Virus record (IMG/VR): IMGVR_UViG_3300030098_004972
Span: 1 to 39,402 of that record
Source of the DNA: a virus
Direction: 5' to 3' (one strand)
Length of the DNA: 39,402 nt
The notes beneath the pieces were generated by a model. The model did no database searches. It had not been told where the DNA came from and saw only the letters and a program-made list of their open reading frames with translations. The position numbers were made by a program, and so were the translations under genes. Of the stretch, positions 8,684-14,905 are shown in pieces (the stretch's first letter is position 1; every line of letters starts with the position of its first letter).

Positions 8684-8826
8684 TAATTAAACAGGGTTCA
8701 AAATTCGTACTAAAAAATAAAGATGGGTCAAAAACCCTTGGTACCTTTGATACCAGAGAACAGGCTATGAAAAGAGAGAAACAAATTAATTTTTTCAAGT
8801 ACTTAGACAAGAGGAAGAAGAAATGA
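8680..8826 (+). CDS. Small conserved-type phage protein, 48 residues
   Basis: The ATG at 8680 overlaps the TGA of the gene before, and its own TGA overlaps the ATG at 8823. The product has the pattern KFVLKNKDGSKTLGTFDTRE followed by QAMKREKQINFFK, which I know as a common small phage protein of unknown function. Tight coupling on both sides supports it as a real gene. Confidence 0.7.
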   Translation: MIIKQGSKFVLKNKDGSKTLGTFDTREQAMKREKQINFFKYLDKRKKK

Positions 8827-9137
8827 AGTCTCCTGCATGGACCAGAAAAAAAGGAAAGAACCCAAAAGGTGGTCTGAATGAAGCAGGTAGAAAGTCTTAT
8901 GAAAGACAAAATCCTGGCTCTGACCTTAAACCACCTGTAAAACGTGGTGATAATCCTAGAAGGGCAAGCTTCCTAGCTAGAATGGGAAACATGCCTGGAC
9001 CAGAATATAAAGATGGAAAACCGACTAGACTCCTACTGTCTCTTAGAGCATGGGGAGCAGGGTCAAAAGAACAAGCTAGAAAACTAGCTAAAAATATAAG
9101 CAAAAGACTGAAAGCAAAGAAGGAGAGAAAGAAATGA
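8823..9137 (+). CDS. Small basic protein of the DUF6321 type
   Basis: A 104-residue basic protein. The pattern AWTRKKGKNPKGGLNEAGRK, then NPGSDLKPPV, NPRRASFLARMGNMPGPEYK and TRLLLSLRAWGAGSKE, is that of a well-conserved marine-phage domain of unknown function (DUF6321 as I recall). It is part of the tightly coupled set 8274-9331. Conservation suggests a real, selected role, perhaps nucleic-acid binding given the charge. Confidence 0.8.
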   Translation: MKSPAWTRKKGKNPKGGLNEAGRKSYERQNPGSDLKPPVKRGDNPRRASFLARMGNMPGPEYKDGKPTRLLLSLRAWGAGSKEQARKLAKNISKRLKAKKERKK

Positions 9138-9331
9138 TTGAAGTATTAAAATCTATCGGTAAGGCGTTGATATCGTCTTTACTAACTGAAAAGTTTGTAA
9201 AAGAGATCATCATTTACCTACTAGAAAAACTAGCCAAAAAATCTGACAACAAAATCGATGATGAAATTGTTGCCAAGATTAAAGAGGCTGTAGAAGTTAA
9301 GAAAGAAGAAAAATCACCTGACAGCGAATAG
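9134..9331 (+). CDS. Small amphipathic/hydrophobic protein
   Basis: A 65-residue protein whose first 35 residues carry hydrophobic and amphipathic helices (IGKALISSLLTEKFVKEIII), followed by a charged tail. It overlaps the previous gene by ATGA. It might be membrane associated and take part in lysis; not recognised. Confidence 0.55.
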   Translation: MIEVLKSIGKALISSLLTEKFVKEIIIYLLEKLAKKSDNKIDDEIVAKIKEAVEVKKEEKSPDSE

Positions 9332-9339
9332 ACTGTCCT

Positions 9340-9798
9340 GTGAGACGTGTAATAACTCTTAAGCTAAAGCCATTTTCTATAAATGCCATGTTTTGCCGTG
9401 ATAAAAGGCACAAAACGATAGAGGCACAAGAATGGTCATGTTCAATATTAGTGGCACTAGCTTTAAAAGAGAATAAGAAAAAGTTAAAAGAGCTTCGTCA
9501 ATATTTTGACCCAAAGAAGCATGTCTATAAAGTAGACCTTACCTTTTTCTATCCTAAACATGTTTTGCATAAAAAAGAAGGTGGAATATCAGCTAGGGCG
9601 CATGACCTTAGTAATATAGAAAAACCTCTCATTGATCTAATCTTTTTACCTATGTTTTATGATCGACCTAGTCCTTACGGTGCTAAAAATCTTAATATTG
9701 ATGATAAGTACATAGTTGATCTAAGGTCTCGTAAAAGAACTGGTAAAGATTTTAGAATTAGGGTTACATTGAATATAAAGGATTTACCGAGTAATTAA
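9340..9798 (+). CDS. rusA: RusA-like Holliday junction resolvase
   Basis: A 152-residue protein with the RusA pattern: an N-terminal strand ITLKLKPFSINAMF, a Lys/Tyr-rich middle, then HDLSNIEKPLIDLIF and NIDDKYIVDLRSRK, which hold the acidic metal ligands (Asp in 'HDLSN', Asp-Asp in 'NIDDKY') and the conserved Lys. RusA enzymes cut four-way DNA junctions. Here it would resolve recombination or replication intermediates before packaging. It starts with GTG at 9340, 8 bases after the previous stop, without a strong ribosome site. It is the last plus-strand gene before the convergent leftward arm. A second junction-resolving enzyme (endonuclease VII type) is encoded at 11333-11923. Confidence 0.8.
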   Translation: MRRVITLKLKPFSINAMFCRDKRHKTIEAQEWSCSILVALALKENKKKLKELRQYFDPKKHVYKVDLTFFYPKHVLHKKEGGISARAHDLSNIEKPLIDLIFLPMFYDRPSPYGAKNLNIDDKYIVDLRSRKRTGKDFRIRVTLNIKDLPSN

Positions 9799-9830
9799 GT
9801 ATCCAATGTAATACCCTATTGCAAACCATA

Positions 9831-10076
9831 TTAGAAACTCAACCACTTGGATTTATCCTTCTTAGGTTTCATACTCTCTAATTTAGAAACGTAAACAGCT
9901 AGATCCCATTCACTCTCTATCTTTAGTTTCTGTAAGATTCTTTGCTTGTATGTGCTTACTGTCTTCGGACTTAAATTCAAGTCGTATGCTATTTGTTTGT
10001 TCATCAGACCATCTTTCATTTTTAGTAAGACCTGTGACTCTCTTGGAGAAAGTTTCATTATCTTTTTCGCTGCCAT
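9831..10076 (-). CDS. LuxR-type helix-turn-helix regulator (HTH domain only)
   Basis: An 81-residue protein almost entirely made of a LuxR/GerE DNA-binding domain: LSPRESQVLLKMKDGLMNKQ, IAYDLNLSPKTVSTYKQRI, LQKLKI. The pattern 'S.RE..VL......N..IA..L..S..TV..Y...I..KL' is complete. There is no receiver or ligand domain. It lies at the far end of the leftward arm, 51 bases after the gene before it, with a strong ribosome site (AGGAG) and its own promoter-like TATAAT sites, so it may be made separately as a transcription regulator. Targets are unknown. Confidence 0.85.
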   Translation of the reverse strand: MAAKKIMKLSPRESQVLLKMKDGLMNKQIAYDLNLSPKTVSTYKQRILQKLKIESEWDLAVYVSKLESMKPKKDKSKWLSF

Positions 10077-10099
10077 TCCTAGCTCCTTGTATTCTTTTC

Positions 10100-10110
10100 A
10101 TTATATTATA
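10100..10110 (-). promoter_or_regulatory. Tandem -10-like elements before the LuxR-type gene
   Basis: On the minus strand two overlapping TATAAT boxes (10105-10110 and 10100-10105) lie 24-34 bases before the ATG at 10076. The matching -35 region is poor (TTTTAA at 17 bases), so activity might need an activator. They lie in the only gap of the surrounding tightly packed block, which supports a separate promoter. Confidence 0.35.
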
Positions 10111-10127
10111 GTAAAACCAATTTAACA

Positions 10128-10436
10128 TTAAAAACCCTGATCTAAGATTACAAACATAAGTTCACCTGTTTTAGCGTGAAGGTCTACCATTATTCCACTT
10201 TTATGGTCATCTATTAGCTTTTTCCACGCCTTCCTACTTTTAGGTAGATCAATTTGTTTTTCTAGTTTATACTTTTTTAATAATTTTTTTTCAAACTCTT
10301 GGGCTTGCTTTGTAACAGTGGGCATGTCTCCACCTGCTTTAAAGAGTCTGTCGAATCCATCCCTCCATTCTTTTAAAAATTTTTCAGCTTCGCTTTCATC
10401 TACTGGACTTCCAGACTGTTTAATGATCGTAACCAT
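10128..10436 (-). CDS. Hypothetical protein, 102 residues
   Basis: A mostly helical charged protein (KFLKEWRDGFDRLFKAGGD near the start, AKTGELMFVILDQGF at the end). No motif is recognised. The ATG has AAGGAG 8 bases upstream and lies within the last 17 bases of the nuclease-like gene at 10420-10938, so the two are translationally coupled and may work together. Confidence 0.6.
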   Translation of the reverse strand: MVTIIKQSGSPVDESEAEKFLKEWRDGFDRLFKAGGDMPTVTKQAQEFEKKLLKKYKLEKQIDLPKSRKAWKKLIDDHKSGIMVDLHAKTGELMFVILDQGF

Positions 10437-10938
10437 CTTGTATCTCCTTTAAGTATAGGGCTACTTTTGAATGTCTGTATCTTGGAACTCGACACTCACC
10501 CCATCTGTTAATCTCTCTAGCTCTTATTATTTTTAATATTGTAACCTCTAGTTTATCAAGGTCAACACAAGTCAATACTAAAAAATCAAAAGGTGTAGCA
10601 TTTCTAACTATCTGGTCTGACCTTTGGAATAACCAAGAGTGACCATACTTTCTAACTGAATCCCTAGATTGACTCTTAACATGAATACGCATGTTGCCCA
10701 ACTTCAAGTCTGCACTATATGACTTCTTACTTCTTTCATAGATAGTAAAGTCTGGTTTCTTAGACTTAAAATACTTACAGGCTCCGACTTCAGCTAGTTT
10801 ACCTATGATAATATCCTCTCTCATTTTTAGTTTAGAGGATTCTCCTCTGTATGCGTAAAGCTTTGCAGAGCCTTTTAGTTGATCGTCTGCAAACTTTTCA
10901 CACTTCTTAAGGTGGTATTTACTTAGTTTCATTATCAT
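10420..10938 (-). CDS. Probable PD-(D/E)XK-fold nuclease, family unassigned
   Basis: A 172-residue protein. GKLAEVGACKYF (about residues 47-58) places a Glu on a helix, then SADLKLGNMRIHVKSQSRD gives an Asp followed by the hydrophobic-strand 'hhVKS' pattern typical of PD-(D/E)XK nucleases, and the later PFDFLVLTCVD fits the next core strand. I see no known family. It may be a host-DNA-degrading or recombination nuclease, or a restriction-like enzyme. The catalytic assignment (Glu51, the Asp of SADL, the Lys of HVKS) is by eye. Its start overlaps the stop of the gene before it (ATGA). Confidence 0.55.
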   Translation of the reverse strand: MIMKLSKYHLKKCEKFADDQLKGSAKLYAYRGESSKLKMREDIIIGKLAEVGACKYFKSKKPDFTIYERSKKSYSADLKLGNMRIHVKSQSRDSVRKYGHSWLFQRSDQIVRNATPFDFLVLTCVDLDKLEVTILKIIRAREINRWGECRVPRYRHSKVALYLKEIQDGYDH

Positions 10939-11249
10939 AACATTACCAATATTGTCAATACAGCTAGTATTCCGTTAAGTATTTTACTGAAAGAGGCATC
11001 TGCCTCCTTCTTAACTATGTAGGTTTTCTGCTCATTTATCAGCTCCTTTTGTTTCTTTATTACTACTTTCTGACTTTCTATCGCCTTTTTCTGATCCTTC
11101 GCTACTTCCACGCAATTTTCCAGCATCTCTACGCACGGTTGACAGTCCTCTGCGCTTAAGGTCAGACTTATAGGCATTATACTTAGACATAAAATCATCA
11201 TAGCCTTTATTAGCATGTTTGACTTCTTCATCTGCTTTTTGGCTTGCAT
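10935..11249 (-). CDS. Signal-peptide, coiled-coil, tail-anchored protein (spanin-like candidate)
   Basis: A 104-residue protein. Residues about 12-33 (MLIKAMMILCLSIMPISLTL) look like a signal peptide with possible cleavage after SA, then EDCQPCVEMLENC (three Cys), a coiled coil from residue 45 to 85, and a short hydrophobic C-terminus ILNGILAVLTILVML. This puts the coiled coil in the periplasm, held at one or both ends, as in spanins that join inner and outer membranes in lysis. No lipobox is seen, so it is not a classical lipoprotein spanin. GGAGG lies 9 bases before the ATG. The first two thirds are coded inside the gene at 11032-11349 in another frame, as in Rz/Rz1 pairs. Confidence 0.55.
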   Translation of the reverse strand: MQAKKQMKKSNMLIKAMMILCLSIMPISLTLSAEDCQPCVEMLENCVEVAKDQKKAIESQKVVIKKQKELINEQKTYIVKKEADASFSKILNGILAVLTILVML

Positions 11250-11349
11250 CTTTCACTTCCTCCTCCAGTTTTTTAATTTTGGTTTTTGACATCATATCCT
11301 TCAGGAATGAGATTATGAAATCTACAATCCATTTAACTAGTTGTTTCAC
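11032..11349 (-). CDS. Small protein with N-terminal amphipathic/membrane helix, overlapping partner gene
   Basis: A 105-residue protein starting with GTG at 11349 (AGGA 6 bases upstream; it overlaps the end of the endonuclease gene by 17 bases). The N-terminus MKQLVKWIVDFIISFLKDMM is hydrophobic and could be a membrane helix; residues 21-60 are a coiled coil, and the tail is highly charged and Ser/Lys/Gly-rich. The last 218 bases are shared with the gene at 10935-11249 in another frame. A membrane protein with periplasmic coiled coil next to an embedded secreted partner is the architecture of two-part spanins. This is inference from topology; the order is not proven. Confidence 0.5.
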   Translation of the reverse strand: MKQLVKWIVDFIISFLKDMMSKTKIKKLEEEVKDASQKADEEVKHANKGYDDFMSKYNAYKSDLKRRGLSTVRRDAGKLRGSSEGSEKGDRKSESSNKETKGADK

Positions 11350-11923
11350 CTCTAATCCTTTCTATATAATCTGCTGCTGCTCTTAGTAAATCTGGATTAT
11401 CCTCAAAACACCCAAGACCTATATTAAATCTACCATACAAAAGACCTCTAATTTTTCCAGTTTGGTGACAATGATCAACGTGTAACTCTTCATCAGTACC
11501 TCTAGACATTATATTCAAAGGTCTTCCTGATATAGCACAAACTTTATCTCCTTTAAGTAATTCATGGGTTTCCTCTGGGGTAATATTATAATGAAACATT
11601 ACATTATTATAAGCTCTTCTTTCCTTAGCAGTCAATCCTATTTTATCGAAGAACTCTCTTGTTCTTCTTTTATTTAAGTATTTAGGAAACCATTCTTCGT
11701 AACTTTGAGGAGTATTTGACAATCCTTTTTTCTTATTCCAATCATTGGTAGCAATGACATAGTCGCAGTAACTACAAGGTGACCTCCAAGTTCCTCTTTT
11801 TTTCATAAATCTAAAGTTATACTTTAAATTTAAAATTCTTCCACAAGTTTGGCACCCTCTTAAATCACACTCTTCTAATTTTTTTTGTTCTTTTCTTGAG
11901 AACTTAAACTTAGTGTCCTTCAT
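11333..11923 (-). CDS. Recombination endonuclease VII (HNH-type)
   Basis: A 196-residue protein. I start it at the ATG at 11923, which has CAGGAG 8 bases upstream, rather than 57 bases further out. Two Cys pairs (C24-x2-C27 and C50-x2-C53) could bind structural zinc. The C-terminal half holds the endonuclease VII signature HVDHCHQTGKIRGLLYGRFN followed by GLGCFEDNPDLL, with the His-Asp-His and Asn of the beta-beta-alpha metal fold. Enzymes of this family (T4 gp49) cut branched DNA so that packaging can proceed. It overlaps the polymerase stop by 14 bases, so the two are co-translated. Confidence 0.88.
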   Translation of the reverse strand: MKDTKFKFSRKEQKKLEECDLRGCQTCGRILNLKYNFRFMKKRGTWRSPCSYCDYVIATNDWNKKKGLSNTPQSYEEWFPKYLNKRRTREFFDKIGLTAKERRAYNNVMFHYNITPEETHELLKGDKVCAISGRPLNIMSRGTDEELHVDHCHQTGKIRGLLYGRFNIGLGCFEDNPDLLRAAADYIERIRGETTS

Positions 11924-14117
11924 AAAAGTCTCCTGAGATTTCAGCCGGAGCCTTAAGTGGTAGTGATAACTTATAAACATTCTCCATCAAGAACTGCACA
12001 GTCTTTTGCCACTGCTTAGCCTCTGACTTTGGAACTCTGACAATAATCTGGTCATGAATTTGAGCACAGACATGTCCATCTACACCTTTACGTTTTAGTT
12101 CTCTTGCAATTGCTATACAAGCTCTGTTGGTTATCGAAGCTGCTAAACTCTGTATCTGAAAGTTCTTACCATTGTTAAGATAGTTAATCATTTCTTTTCT
12201 AAGAAACTTAACTTGGTTATACCTTCTAGGGTCATCATTAAACTGTTTCCAAATCTCTAAAGAGTCTAGAATATAATCATGATGTCCTTTCCAAATCTTT
12301 GGTGCTTTTGGCATGTGCCTGATCCTACCTGCCTCTGAAGCTACCTGACCCACTTTCTTGACCATATCATCGGTTTCTTTCATCCATGACTTTAGATCAG
12401 GGTATGCCTCTAGATAGTTTGATACTAGGATCTTAGCATCTGATTGTTTGATGTCTAACTGTTTCGAGAGTCCGTAGGCTTCAAGCCCATAGGGGATGCC
12501 GAGGCTATAGGCTTTTGCCTTTTGTCTAAGTTGTTTGTTGACTTTACCGAGGTAATTGTCACTGCTTTTAACTGCTGAAACTCCATCGAGCTTTTCAGTA
12601 GCAATAGCGATTGTAGAATAGAAGTCACGACCGGAACGAAAAATATCCTTAAGTCGTTCGTCTCCTGAAACATGAGCAAAGACATGAGGCTCAAGAGACT
12701 CGTAATCACTGTCAATAAAAACATAATTTTCTCCTGCGATAAAAAGTTTTCTAATTTCATTGTTGTATTTCCTAACTAGTTCAGAGGCTTGATTCTCCTC
12801 CAAAGGTCTTGGTAGTTGTTGTAGGTCTGAACCATAACGCCCACTAACTGTTTTATGTTGTTGAAAAGATGGATAAAATACTCCATCCTCCTGACTGTCT
12901 AGTATTCTATCTATGTAAGTTCCCTTTATCTTGTTTAATTTATTGTAGTCTCTTAGTAACGAAGCCCATTCATACTTGTTTGCCATAGAATCTAAGAAGT
13001 TATCATCTACTTGAGGATTACCTTTTTCAGTTTTTGATAGAGGTTCTTCTCCTAAGGTCTCGAAGAATAGTTTCTTTAGATGATGCTTAGATGATAAATT
13101 AAACATGTAACCATCTACCATAGTATTCTGTATTTCTCTAACTACATCATTAGGTAAGTATTCTCCACCTAATAAGAATGTTTTATAAATAGAATCCTCA
13201 AGGGACTCCAGAGCCTTCTTTGATAATGAGAAAGCTCCAGAGCCAGTTTGAGGTAAGGACAGGTTTGCATACTTTACGAGGGCTTGGGCAAACGGACCTG
13301 TCCTTCTAGGTGGAAAGTTCTTCCATAGATACCAAGGCTCAAATACTTTTTCTAACAAGGGGGAAATCAGAGTTTGTATTTGGTTCTCTAACTTAGCTAT
13401 ATCACCTTGGATATTAACCTGTAATTGCTCTAGGTTCTTGACATCTACTGGAATACCTTTCAACTCCATCGGTATAGTTACATTTTTATATAATGGCATA
13501 ACTTCGTCATCAAAGAAAAACTTCTCAAGTTTCTTGTCCATTTTAGTTACGAAGTTAAACGCTAGTCTAAAAGTTAAGTGACAATCCTGAATACAGTATT
13601 TGCCCATTATGTCTTTATCTGCTTTATAGTATTGTGTTTTAGTTCCACCATTAACTTTGATGGATTCGAATAAATCTTTTTGTTCTTTCTTCTCTTGGTC
13701 TCCATAGATTTTAACACCTACTTCTTTCAATCCAAATGGAAACCATTCATCTATAGTATGTTTTCCTAACATCCCTTCAATATAAAGACTATCGGTCAAG
13801 TCTATGTCAAAAAAATGATAGGTGAACCTTATATCAAAAGAACCATTCCACATTATTAGTTTTCTTTTTTTTAGTAGCCTTAGTATTACTAAGCATTCTT
13901 CCTTTGATAAGGCTTGTTTCATTTCTCCATTTTCATAATATTGGTGACAAAAATAAAAGCCCTTAAGACCATTAGAAATACCAAATCCAATAATCTCATC
14001 TTTACGAACATTAAGACCTGTAGTCTCAATATCATATGCCCATTCCTTTGTCATGCCATTGAGCATGTTGATAGCCCTCTTATACTCTTTGTGGTTTGCA
14101 TCTGTAATTACGCTCAT
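11910..14117 (-). CDS. polA: DNA polymerase A with 3'-5' exonuclease domain
   Basis: A 735-residue family A polymerase for phage DNA replication. The proofreading domain is intact: Exo I DIETTG (D29, E31), Exo II around MWNGSFDIRF, Exo III around YCIQDC. In the polymerase domain motif A is DYESLEPHV (D471, E476), motif B is RQKAKAYSLGIPYG (R531, K535, Y543) and motif C is IHDQ (H688, D689). Two points are unusual. The residue matching E. coli Phe762 is Leu (L539), a form linked in the literature to slower, more accurate synthesis. Motif C reads HDQ instead of HDE. There is no 5'-3' exonuclease domain, as usual in phage enzymes. The start has AGGAGG 5 bases upstream. Confidence 0.95.
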   Translation of the reverse strand: MSVITDANHKEYKRAINMLNGMTKEWAYDIETTGLNVRKDEIIGFGISNGLKGFYFCHQYYENGEMKQALSKEECLVILRLLKKRKLIMWNGSFDIRFTYHFFDIDLTDSLYIEGMLGKHTIDEWFPFGLKEVGVKIYGDQEKKEQKDLFESIKVNGGTKTQYYKADKDIMGKYCIQDCHLTFRLAFNFVTKMDKKLEKFFFDDEVMPLYKNVTIPMELKGIPVDVKNLEQLQVNIQGDIAKLENQIQTLISPLLEKVFEPWYLWKNFPPRRTGPFAQALVKYANLSLPQTGSGAFSLSKKALESLEDSIYKTFLLGGEYLPNDVVREIQNTMVDGYMFNLSSKHHLKKLFFETLGEEPLSKTEKGNPQVDDNFLDSMANKYEWASLLRDYNKLNKIKGTYIDRILDSQEDGVFYPSFQQHKTVSGRYGSDLQQLPRPLEENQASELVRKYNNEIRKLFIAGENYVFIDSDYESLEPHVFAHVSGDERLKDIFRSGRDFYSTIAIATEKLDGVSAVKSSDNYLGKVNKQLRQKAKAYSLGIPYGLEAYGLSKQLDIKQSDAKILVSNYLEAYPDLKSWMKETDDMVKKVGQVASEAGRIRHMPKAPKIWKGHHDYILDSLEIWKQFNDDPRRYNQVKFLRKEMINYLNNGKNFQIQSLAASITNRACIAIARELKRKGVDGHVCAQIHDQIIVRVPKSEAKQWQKTVQFLMENVYKLSLPLKAPAEISGDFYEGH

Positions 14118-14148
14118 AGTACCTCCTTAATCGGGTTTGAGCAATAAA

Positions 14149-14168
14149 GGGGGACATTATAGCCCCCC
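14149..14168 (-). terminator. Hairpin between candidate SSB gene and polA
   Basis: On the minus strand GGGGGG (14168-14163) pairs with CCCCC (14153-14149) around a 9-base loop and is followed by TTTATT. The U-tract is weak, so it may only attenuate, lowering polymerase expression relative to the upstream replication genes, or stabilise the upstream messenger's 3' end. Confidence 0.5.
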
Positions 14169-14174
14169 AAGTAT

Positions 14175-14516
14175 TTATTCTGGTTTATCTACTAGAACTT
14201 TAAAATTATGTGCCATTCGACCTTCCATCTTACCTTTTTCTATTTTAGTTTTGCCTTCATAGCTAATCTGTACAAAGTCTCCAGCGTTGACTCTTTCCAT
14301 TTGGTATCCAAGGTTTCCTGCACCGTTTAAGATAATAGTCTTACCTTTATCAGCACTAAACTTGTAATCTAGTTTATTATTGTCAAAAGCATTTGGCAGT
14401 GATTCTACGAATGTAGCCTCCAGTAATATGCCAGGTTTTTCTAGTTTAGATGGTCTGATAAATTCAATGTTTCCTGTTTCTATAGGCGATACGAAGTTTC
14501 TTTTCTTTGCTGTCAT
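14175..14516 (-). CDS. Candidate single-stranded DNA-binding protein (OB-fold-like)
   Basis: A 113-residue protein with beta-strand pattern: ILLEATFVESL, KLDYKFSADKGKTIIL, GDFVQISYEGKTKI, AHNFKVLVDKPE. This order of strands resembles an OB fold, and the position between a RecE-like exonuclease cluster and DNA polymerase is where phages often place an ssDNA-binding or annealing protein. No SSB-type acidic tail is present. The call rests on fold guess and context. Confidence 0.4.
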   Translation of the reverse strand: MTAKKRNFVSPIETGNIEFIRPSKLEKPGILLEATFVESLPNAFDNNKLDYKFSADKGKTIILNGAGNLGYQMERVNAGDFVQISYEGKTKIEKGKMEGRMAHNFKVLVDKPE

Positions 14517-14517
14517 G

Positions 14518-14757
14518 TTAATCCTCCACTTCAGGTGACATCACGCTCATTAGAGAGTCGTGAATTAGTTGTAATTCTTCCTCACTCAACTTATTGTGAG
14601 AGAGTTTGTACTTTAGAGAGTTGACCTCGTCCTCTAAAATCTCTAACTGTAAATCTAATAACTTAACAATCTTATCTTGTAAAGAGTCCTCTGACTTCTT
14701 TATAAGCTTAAATGCCATTTTCTTAAAGTTCTTTTCTGTTTCTTTTTCTTTACTCAT
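14518..14757 (-). CDS. Hypothetical helical protein, 79 residues
   Basis: A highly charged, helical protein with likely coiled coil from residue 20 to 60. It has a clear ribosome site (AAGGAG) 8 bases upstream and overlaps the 51-residue gene before it by 8 bases. No family recognised; perhaps a partner of the exonuclease or ssDNA-binding protein on either side. Confidence 0.6.
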   Translation of the reverse strand: MSKEKETEKNFKKMAFKLIKKSEDSLQDKIVKLLDLQLEILEDEVNSLKYKLSHNKLSEEELQLIHDSLMSVMSPEVED

Positions 14758-14905
14758 TGTTTAGCTCCTTAAGCTCATTCTCCGCTTTTTCTATCAGCTT
14801 GTCAAGTATTTTTGACTGGTTATATAGATTATATTGAGATTCATCTTTTTTCAATAACTTGTAAATGTCTATTATAGACTTTAATTCTTCCTTTCTCTCA
14901 GACAT
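14750..14905 (-). CDS. Small coiled-coil protein, 51 residues
   Basis: A gene too short for usual cut-offs. ATG at 14905 follows GGAGG by 5 bases and overlaps the stop of the RecE-like gene by one base (TAATG). The product is a charged helix (MSERKEELKSIIDIYKLLKK and on) and ends inside the next gene (ATGAGTAA overlap). The perfect coupling on both sides supports it. Confidence 0.7.
   Translation of the reverse strand: MSERKEELKSIIDIYKLLKKDESQYNLYNQSKILDKLIEKAENELKELNNE

Noticed and set aside
9910-10128. Second frame overlapping the LuxR-type gene
   Set aside because: It has no recognisable domain, while the other frame encodes a complete LuxR helix-turn-helix with a better ribosome site.
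12455-12760. Open frame inside polA (another minus-strand frame)
   Set aside because: It lies wholly within the polymerase motifs region and is explained by them.
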